Below are positions 14,190 to 21,112 of a DNA stretch of 48,139 nt, piece by piece. A program made the position numbers and the translations under genes. Source of the DNA: Competibacter_A sp003527885 (lineage in GTDB: Bacteria > Pseudomonadota > Gammaproteobacteria > Competibacterales > Competibacteraceae); NCBI GenBank assembly GCA_035442025.1, contig DAORPQ010000015.1, forward strand, positions 1-48,139, read 5' to 3'. Below the pieces are notes generated by a model. It had not been told where the DNA came from. It did not search any database and worked only from the letters and a program-made list of their open reading frames with translations. The stretch's first letter is position 1. The number at the start of each line of letters is the position of its first letter.

Positions 14190-16799
14190 TCAAGCCGCCA
14201 CCCGCAAGCGCGCCAGCAAGTCCCCCAAGCGCCGGTTGGCGGCGAGATCCACGTCCCGGCCGTCGCGGCTGCGGGCGTTGCGCTCCACCAGATCGAGAAA
14301 GGCCTTAATCCAGTCGGTATAGTAGTCTTGATCGTAAGTGGACTGCTGTTCGCTCAGCTGCGGGCCGCCGCGCGGCACCGGCCGCAGCGGGAATACCGGC
14401 CGGGGGCCGCTTTCCAGGGCCAGTTGCGGTCGCTGCTCCAGCGCCAGCGCATCATAGCCCAAATAATCCACGTAACCGTTCAGCAGGTTGGCGGTCAGTC
14501 GGGCCGGCAGCGCCACGATCTGTTCGAACTTCATGCGAAACCCGGTCACTTGCCGCACCAGTCGCTCGATCCGTTCCTCCAGCTTCAGCCGCTGCGCGCC
14601 GTCGATCAGCTCCTTGACGAATTCGGCCATGTTGGGTTCCGGCACCCGGTAGTAGTCGCACAGCGGCTTGTTGCCGCTCAAGTCCTGCAAGTCGCGCATC
14701 CACTCCGCCACCGCTTCGCGGGCGAACAAACTGGCATCGTCCTTGCGGGTCGTCTCGGCCGGCCCGTCGGCGGGCGCGCTCAGACCGAGCACGGCCTTCA
14801 TCTTGCCGGTGTCCACCGCCGTACCGATAGTCGGCGCGCCGATAGCCTGTTGTTCATCCGGCAGCCGGGTTTCGATCCGGTAATAAATCCCTTCCAGCTC
14901 GTCGCCGTCGGCTTGTAACGCGCGCAACAGCTCGCCGAAGCGCTGTTCGCCGGCGCAGTCGATCAGCTTGCCGGCGACCTGCTGCGCCGCCGTCCGCCGC
15001 TTCTCCAGTTCCTGTTCCGGGTTGTCGCTGACGTAATAATGCCCCATCCGTTCGAGCATCTGCTCGCGCAATCGCGCCACTTGTCCCGCCAGTTGGTTGC
15101 GCTTGAGTTCGGGGTTGCACAGCGGGCGCAGCTGTTCGGCCAGATAGCCGATCCCGCCGTCGTTGAGGGCAAATCCCGCTTCCCACGCCCGTTCGGGATC
15201 CTGAAAATGGGCGCTGGCGGCGGTGTCTTTCAGGAACGCTTCCTTGAAGGCGGCGATCCGCTTGCGCTCGCCGGGCCGCACGCCGAGCTCGCGGCCTTCC
15301 TCGTCGTAGTCGAAGATGTTCTTGGCCTTGAAATTGGGGTTGCGCAGCCAGAAGGTATTGCGGAACACCCCCCGGCTATCCCACTGGCGCGGCCACTCGT
15401 GCTGTTTGCCGAAGAAGTTGAGCAAGGAGCTTTCCAGGCGGGTGATCCAGCGGCTCTCCGGCGAGCGTTCGCCGGCTTTTTCCTCGAATTCCATATCGAA
15501 TTTGGTCAGTACCAGGAATAACGCGGTCGGCTGTTGCGAGCGTTGCTCCGGGGTGGCGCCGTGGGTGCTGGCGATCCAGTCGTAAACCATTTCCGGCAGG
15601 GTTTTGACTTCCTGATTGCTGGGGCCGATGCACAGCAACATACTGGTCAATTCCTGTTCGGCGCAGTAGCGTTCGAACAAATAAGCCACTTTGCCGCGTA
15701 AAAACAGGCTCTGCAAGGCGTCTGGGCCTTGCAGGAACTCCGGCAACTCCTTGATCTGCTCGCGGGAACGCGCGCCGGGGAAATCCAGCAGGTCGGTGTG
15801 CTGGAAGAAGTCCCAGGGCTGCTCGCTGATGACGATGCGCAGTTCGGCGATCAGCGCCGTCACTTCGTTGCGCGGCAAGGTCACCCGCGCGCCATCGCCG
15901 CCGATCAGCGTCAGGGTTTGGCCGCCGCCGGTTCCCAGGCCCTTCAGCGTCTGCACGTCGATGATGCTCTGCTCGCGCGGCAGCAGCGCTTCCAGGCCGG
16001 CGCAGGCGTCGCCGGCGAAATTCAAGCCTCGCAAGCCCGCGTACAGGCGCGCGTAAAGCTGGCTGAAGGCGTCCACCCCGCCCCAGATGACGCCGAACAG
16101 CTGGGCGCGCTCCGGGATCGCCAGCCGGGGCGCCAGTTGCGCCGCCTGCTCCCAATAGCCGTGACGCAGCAGGCGCACCCGCTCCTGCCCTTTGAAATAG
16201 CGCTCGAAATACGCCTGCAAATCGTAGACATCATCGGCGGTGAGCGGATCGACCGGCCGGGCTTGCGCCGCCGGCGCCAGTTTGCTCAGAAACTCGTCCA
16301 ACTGAAGCTGCGTGAGCGGTTCGTCCTCGCTGTGGTCGCAGTCGGCGTAATAGGTGTTACCGAGGATTTTGACCAGATCGGTTTGGGTCAGCAACCGCAT
16401 TTGCACCGGCGCGGCAGGCGGCGCTCCAGAGCCCGGTTGCAGGGTGAAGCGGGTCACCAGCCCGGTGGACTCGCGGCCGCCTTCGGGGTTGATGTCGCGG
16501 ATAAAATCGATCTTCTGGCCGGCGAATTCGGCCAGCAGCGGCGCGGTCCCCTTGCGGGCCAGCGCAGAAATCAGATAAGACTTGCCGGACTGGCTGGGGC
16601 CGAACACCCCGGCGCACATCGGCCGGCGCACCGCCTGCTCCAGGCGGCGGCCCTGCGCGGCGAAGCGGCGAAACTCCTTGACCAGCCCGGCTTTTTCTTG
16701 AGCGACCCGCCCGGAGTTCTCATCCAACCAAGTCAGAAATTCGGAGCCGACCTGCTCCAGGTTGCGGCAGGTCGCGCTGAGGGCGTCGGTGGCGGTCAT
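14190..16799 (-). CDS. srfC: SrfC-family protein, dynamin-like GTPase
   Basis: An 869-residue protein of the SrfC putative virulence-factor family. G-protein motifs are visible. G1/Walker A is GPSQSGKS (67-74). G3 is LDFPGAR near residue 337. G4 is LTKFD near residue 433. The D-x-PG form of G3 is the one seen in dynamin-superfamily and related membrane-acting GTPases. Long helical regions follow, as in that superfamily. No signal peptide or membrane helix is seen, so it probably acts on the cytoplasmic side. Biological function is not established for the family. It follows the c-di-GMP enzyme gene by only 12 bases, and the Pro-rich bitopic protein gene lies 122 bases further downstream. ATG 16799 has only a weak ribosome site, which fits translational coupling to the upstream gene. 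Confidence 0.85.
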   Translation of the reverse strand: MTATDALSATCRNLEQVGSEFLTWLDENSGRVAQEKAGLVKEFRRFAAQGRRLEQAVRRPMCAGVFGPSQSGKSYLISALARKGTAPLLAEFAGQKIDFIRDINPEGGRESTGLVTRFTLQPGSGAPPAAPVQMRLLTQTDLVKILGNTYYADCDHSEDEPLTQLQLDEFLSKLAPAAQARPVDPLTADDVYDLQAYFERYFKGQERVRLLRHGYWEQAAQLAPRLAIPERAQLFGVIWGGVDAFSQLYARLYAGLRGLNFAGDACAGLEALLPREQSIIDVQTLKGLGTGGGQTLTLIGGDGARVTLPRNEVTALIAELRIVISEQPWDFFQHTDLLDFPGARSREQIKELPEFLQGPDALQSLFLRGKVAYLFERYCAEQELTSMLLCIGPSNQEVKTLPEMVYDWIASTHGATPEQRSQQPTALFLVLTKFDMEFEEKAGERSPESRWITRLESSLLNFFGKQHEWPRQWDSRGVFRNTFWLRNPNFKAKNIFDYDEEGRELGVRPGERKRIAAFKEAFLKDTAASAHFQDPERAWEAGFALNDGGIGYLAEQLRPLCNPELKRNQLAGQVARLREQMLERMGHYYVSDNPEQELEKRRTAAQQVAGKLIDCAGEQRFGELLRALQADGDELEGIYYRIETRLPDEQQAIGAPTIGTAVDTGKMKAVLGLSAPADGPAETTRKDDASLFAREAVAEWMRDLQDLSGNKPLCDYYRVPEPNMAEFVKELIDGAQRLKLEERIERLVRQVTGFRMKFEQIVALPARLTANLLNGYVDYLGYDALALEQRPQLALESGPRPVFPLRPVPRGGPQLSEQQSTYDQDYYTDWIKAFLDLVERNARSRDGRDVDLAANRRLGDLLARLRVAA

Positions 16800-16811
16800 G
16801 GCGGGTTCGCA

Positions 16812-19800
16812 TCAGTGGCTTGCTTCATGCGCCGATTGTAGCGCAGCCGGCGGGGGCTGTCCGGACGGAAGCTTCAGCCAGCGCGCGACAAATTCTTCTT
16901 CCGGCAGCGGCGGGCTGAAGTTATAGCCCTGGCCCACCCGGCAGCCTTCCCGCAGCAAGAAGTTGACCTGCTCGACCGACTCCACGCCCTCGGCGACCAC
17001 ATTCAACCCCAGGCTGCCCGCCAAGGCGATAATGGTGCGCACGATGGCTTCGTTGTTGGCGTCGCAGCCGATGTCCATGACGAAGGATCGGTCGATTTTC
17101 AGCGTGTGCAGCGGCAACCGCTTCAGGTAGGCCAGGGACGAATAGCCGGTCCCGAAATCGTCCACCGACAGCGGCACGCCGAGCGCGCGCAGTTCCTCGA
17201 CGAAGCGGATCACCTCCTCGTCCTTGGCGATGAACGATTCGGTGAGTTCCATTTCCAGGCAATCGGCCGGCAGCCCGGTCTCGGCCAGCACGTCGGCGAT
17301 CAAGCCGATCATGTCGCCCCGTTCGATCTGCTTGATGGACAGGTTGACCGAAAGCCTGGGCACGACATGGCCCGACGCGCGCCAAGCGCTCACCTTGGCG
17401 CACGCCTCCCGTAGCACCCATTCTCCCAAAGCGGTGATGAAGCCGGTTTCCTCGGCCAGCGGGATGAACTTCACGGGGGGGATCAGGCCCAGTTCGGGAT
17501 GGCGCCAGCGCACCAGCGCCTCCATGCCGACCAATACCCCGCTGGCCAAATCCACCTGCGGCTGGAAATAGACCAGGAGCTCGCGGTTTTGAATCGAACG
17601 GCGTAGCGTGGCTTCAAGCCGCAAGCGCTCGGCCCCGGATTGGGTCATTTCGGGAGCGTAGCACGCATAATTGTTCCGCCCCTTGGCCTTGGTGCGGTAC
17701 ATCGCCGCATCGGCATTCTTGACCAGTTCACGGACCTCCGCGCCGTCGCTCGGATAAAAGCTGATCCCGATGCTGGCGGAAATATGAATTTCGTGCTCGG
17801 CCAAGGAGAAGGGGCGCGCGAATGCCGCCAGCAGTTTTTGCGCGACCATGACGGCGTCCGAAACCTCGTGAATATCCTCCACCAACAAGGCGAACTCATC
17901 CCCGCCCAACCGGGCCAGGGTGTCGCTGGCGCGGATCGCGCGCTGAAATTTGCGGGCCGTGCTGCGCAGCAACTGATCGCCTATCTGGTGGCCCAAAGTG
18001 TCGTTGACATCCTTGAAGCGGTCGAGGTCGATGAACATGACCGCCAGTTGGCCGCCGTCGCGCGCCGCGCGGTCGATGGCGTGGGTCAGGCGGTCGTTGA
18101 ATAAAACGCGGTTGGGCAAGCCGGTCAACGGATCGTGATGGGCGAGAAACGACAGTTGTTGCTCGGCGTCCTTTTGCGCCGAAATATCCGAAAACACCCC
18201 CACGTAATGCGTCAAGCGGCCTTCGGCGTCCCGGACCATGTTGACCGACAGCAGCTCTGGAAACTCATCGCCGTTCTTGCGGCGGTTCCAGATTTCGCCG
18301 CGCCACTTGCCGCTTTGTTGGATGGCTTTCCACATCTGGCCGTAAAACTCGGGCGTCTGCCGGCCGGAACTGAGCAAGCGGGGATTCTTTCCGAGCACTT
18401 CTTGCTCGGTGTAGCCGGTGATCTCGGTAAACGCGCGGTTGATCGCCAGGATCGCTTGGTCGGCGCCGGTGATCATGATGCCTTCGACCGTGCTCTCGAA
18501 AACGCTCGCGGCCAGTTGCGCGCGTTCCTGGTCGCGCCGCTGCGCGGTCAGATCGGTGCAGATCCACACGCTCCCTTCATGCGGGTCACCCGCTTCGACG
18601 GCCTTGCCGTTCAAAGAACCCCGGAACTGGCCGCCGTCCTTGCGCTTGAACCACACTTCTTCGAGGTAAGACTCGCCCCGGGCCAGCGCGGTATACGCGC
18701 GCTGGCCGATTTCCTGATAAAACTCCTCCGTCGGATACATGATTTTCGTCGACTGGCCCAGCATTTCCTGCGCGTCGTAGCCGAACAATTCCTCGAAACG
18801 CCGGTTGCAGCGGGTGATGATCCGCTGCTTGATCAGGACGATGCCGACCGAGACGTTATCCAGCAGCGCCTCCTGTTGCGCCAGCACGCCTTTGAGCCGG
18901 GCTTCATCGGCCTTGCGCTGGGTGATGTCGCGCACGACCGACAGCACGGCCCGGCCTTCGGCCAGCGTGATGTTGCGGGTGGTGACTTCGACCTCGACAG
19001 CGGAACCGTCCAACCGCACATAGCGTTGCTCCACGGCGGGCAATGCGACCGAGCCATCGGCGCTTTCCAGCTTTTTCAACCGCTGTGCGGCGATCGGGTG
19101 AAAATCCGGGTGCAGCAACGCTTTCCAAGGCCGTCCCAGCAGTTGCCCTTCATGCTCGGCGCCGAACAGTCGCAGCGCCGAACGGTTAGCCATCGTCATC
19201 CTTTCGTCGCGATGCACGAAAACCGCGTCGGGCGACGAGTCCAACAACACCCGGTAGCGTTCTTCGCTCTGCTTTAGAGCCGCGGTGGCCCGTTTGGCAT
19301 CGTCGATGTCGCGAACCAGTTCGTTAAAACTCTCGACCAGCTGGCCGACCTCATCGCCGCCGGTCGCCGGCAACGCCGCCAGCGGGCGTTGTCCGACGGT
19401 CATTTCGCGCAGCGCCGACGTGGTTTCCCGCAGCGGTCGGAGCCAGCGGCCGGCCACCGCCGCCAGCCAGGGAACGATCAACGATAAAACCGACGCCGCA
19501 ATCAGGAGCGCCTTCTGGAGCGCCGCCACCGGCGCGAACGCCGCCGCCACCGGCAGCGTGATGACCGCGAACCAGCCGGTCGCCGAAATGCGCCGGCCGG
19601 ACGATAATTCCTCGATATCGCGCGAACTCGTCGCGACCCCGGAACCTTCGTAGCCCGCCATGTAGCGATCGTGCATCTTGTTGACGCCAGCCGCCGGGAC
19701 CGGCTGGAAAATACGGCCGGTATCGGTGGCCGCGAGGAAACGGCCGGCGCGGGGATCGATGACCAGTACGCCGCCCGACTCGACCTTATACGTCGCGATG

Positions 19801-20378
19801 ATCTGGCCGAGGTAATTGTCGCTATCCAGATAGGTGAGACCGACCAGCACGCCGACCAGTTGGCCGGCGCCATCCACGATGGGCGCGCTCATGGAAACCA
19901 GGGGCCGCCCGGACAGGCTCCCCGACCGCGCCCTGTTGACCGCCGGCTGGCGGCGCTCCAGGATAGTCCGGAAATCCTCGTGTTGCGCGAAGTTCAAACC
20001 GATGCGTCCCGACAGTCGCGGCCAGTCGGCCAAGCACACTCCCTGGCTGTCCAGCACGAAAAAGCCGCCGTTGAACAGGGCGCCGGCCGCGAGATTGTCC
20101 TGCAAAAATCCATCGATCCGCGCGGGTTCGCCCATCATCTGATGCTGGCCGAGATTTTTCGCCAACTCGCCGAGCGCCCGCAGGCGCAGCCGGGTTTCCC
20201 GGTCGATGCTGGCGGCGATCACCGAAACCGCCGAACGCTGTTGCGCGGAGACCAGATACTCTAAATCGTGCCGCACTTTCAGGTTGAAATATCCGACCAG
20301 CCCCCAAATGACGGCGAGCATCATGGCGAGCACGAAGAACGGAAACTTTACGGTCAGACGCAAAACCCGACGAGGCAC
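16812..20378 (-). CDS. Cache–HAMP–PAS(3)–GGDEF–EAL c-di-GMP synthase/phosphodiesterase
   Basis: A 1188-residue inner-membrane signalling enzyme. The layout is: membrane helix about 10-32; periplasmic double-Cache sensor to about 280; second helix about 282-303; HAMP about 305-357; three PAS/PAC units between about 375 and 745; GGDEF domain with intact LGGDEF near 826; EAL domain with EALVRW near 953, plus DDFGTGYSS, KIDRSF and AEGVE. Both catalytic motifs are intact, so it may make and break c-di-GMP, with the Cache domain sensing a small periplasmic ligand. GTG 20378 has AGGAGA (20388-20393) nine bases upstream. It lies between the small membrane protein gene and srfC, 12 bases before srfC, so it is structurally part of the srf-type run. 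Partners are inferred from position only. Confidence 0.92.
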   Translation of the reverse strand: MPRRVLRLTVKFPFFVLAMMLAVIWGLVGYFNLKVRHDLEYLVSAQQRSAVSVIAASIDRETRLRLRALGELAKNLGQHQMMGEPARIDGFLQDNLAAGALFNGGFFVLDSQGVCLADWPRLSGRIGLNFAQHEDFRTILERRQPAVNRARSGSLSGRPLVSMSAPIVDGAGQLVGVLVGLTYLDSDNYLGQIIATYKVESGGVLVIDPRAGRFLAATDTGRIFQPVPAAGVNKMHDRYMAGYEGSGVATSSRDIEELSSGRRISATGWFAVITLPVAAAFAPVAALQKALLIAASVLSLIVPWLAAVAGRWLRPLRETTSALREMTVGQRPLAALPATGGDEVGQLVESFNELVRDIDDAKRATAALKQSEERYRVLLDSSPDAVFVHRDERMTMANRSALRLFGAEHEGQLLGRPWKALLHPDFHPIAAQRLKKLESADGSVALPAVEQRYVRLDGSAVEVEVTTRNITLAEGRAVLSVVRDITQRKADEARLKGVLAQQEALLDNVSVGIVLIKQRIITRCNRRFEELFGYDAQEMLGQSTKIMYPTEEFYQEIGQRAYTALARGESYLEEVWFKRKDGGQFRGSLNGKAVEAGDPHEGSVWICTDLTAQRRDQERAQLAASVFESTVEGIMITGADQAILAINRAFTEITGYTEQEVLGKNPRLLSSGRQTPEFYGQMWKAIQQSGKWRGEIWNRRKNGDEFPELLSVNMVRDAEGRLTHYVGVFSDISAQKDAEQQLSFLAHHDPLTGLPNRVLFNDRLTHAIDRAARDGGQLAVMFIDLDRFKDVNDTLGHQIGDQLLRSTARKFQRAIRASDTLARLGGDEFALLVEDIHEVSDAVMVAQKLLAAFARPFSLAEHEIHISASIGISFYPSDGAEVRELVKNADAAMYRTKAKGRNNYACYAPEMTQSGAERLRLEATLRRSIQNRELLVYFQPQVDLASGVLVGMEALVRWRHPELGLIPPVKFIPLAEETGFITALGEWVLREACAKVSAWRASGHVVPRLSVNLSIKQIERGDMIGLIADVLAETGLPADCLEMELTESFIAKDEEVIRFVEELRALGVPLSVDDFGTGYSSLAYLKRLPLHTLKIDRSFVMDIGCDANNEAIVRTIIALAGSLGLNVVAEGVESVEQVNFLLREGCRVGQGYNFSPPLPEEEFVARWLKLPSGQPPPAALQSAHEASH

Positions 20379-20489
20379 GTTGAGCAGTCTCCTCTGTCAA
20401 ACGTCGTGGCGGTTGAATCCATCGGATATCAGGTTAGTCAAAAAAGTCATATGAACATTGTTCGTCAAGTATAGCTAAGGAAACTCTAC

Positions 20490-21098
20490 TCACCTAGTGA
20501 AGACGCCGATCACCATCAATGCCGCGACGATTACCAACACCATCAGCGCCAGCTTCATCCGGCGCTCACAGGCCTTGCGATCCACCACGGTACCCAGCAG
20601 CGCGGCGCCGTCAGGCGCGAGCGCAACCAGTTCGCCGCCGCGCGTGAAGCGGTGGCCGTAGAGCGGGACCTCCGTGCCTTGCGGCGACAACGGCGGGACA
20701 AACCGCTCGAAGACTGCATGAACCGGCCCTTCGACCGGCAACTGCAACGCCACCAAACGACCGTTGCAAGCCGACTCCACGGGGATCAACCGAACCGTCC
20801 GAGGCGGACAGTTCAGCAGCAATCGATCCGCCGCGCCAAGCTTGCGTGATGACCGACGGTCCGCGTACCACATCAGCCCACCGGCCAGGGTGATTGCCGG
20901 TATCAGTAGCAGACCTATCAACCCCAGCATCAATAGATCGCCGAGCGTCTGGCCGGTCAGGGCGGAAACCATACCAACCAGCAGCAGCCCCCCCATACCC
21001 AGAAAGAGCCACAGACTGAGCAGGCGCGCGCGCCGTCGTTCGGCCGCCGCCCGTTTTCGCAGGCCCGGATGCAAAAGCGGCGTGGAGCCCTCGGCCAT
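20490..21098 (-). CDS. Small membrane protein of unknown function between srfB and the c-di-GMP enzyme gene
   Basis: A 202-residue protein, not recognised. Two hydrophobic helices lie close together (LLSLWLFLGMGGLLLVGMVSAL and LLMLGLIGLLLIPAITLAGGLMWY). A soluble middle part of about 100 residues (RLLLNCPPRTVRLIPVES...) follows, and a C-terminal helix (LALMVLVIVAALMVIGVF) closes the chain. This suggests an inner-membrane protein with one soluble domain between helices. ATG 21098 is used here. A TTG at 21116 would overlap the srfB stop codon as TTGA, which would mean translational coupling; neither has a good ribosome site. It is co-directional with srfB and followed by a 111-base gap before the c-di-GMP enzyme gene. 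Confidence 0.68.
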   Translation of the reverse strand: MAEGSTPLLHPGLRKRAAAERRRARLLSLWLFLGMGGLLLVGMVSALTGQTLGDLLMLGLIGLLLIPAITLAGGLMWYADRRSSRKLGAADRLLLNCPPRTVRLIPVESACNGRLVALQLPVEGPVHAVFERFVPPLSPQGTEVPLYGHRFTRGGELVALAPDGAALLGTVVDRKACERRMKLALMVLVIVAALMVIGVFTR

Positions 21099-21112
21099 GA
21101 CAGCGCGGGCGC

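Noticed and set aside
15729..16841. 370-codon open frame antisense to srfC
   Set aside because: Low-complexity Gln/Arg/Ala-rich product opposite the G-domain of srfC.
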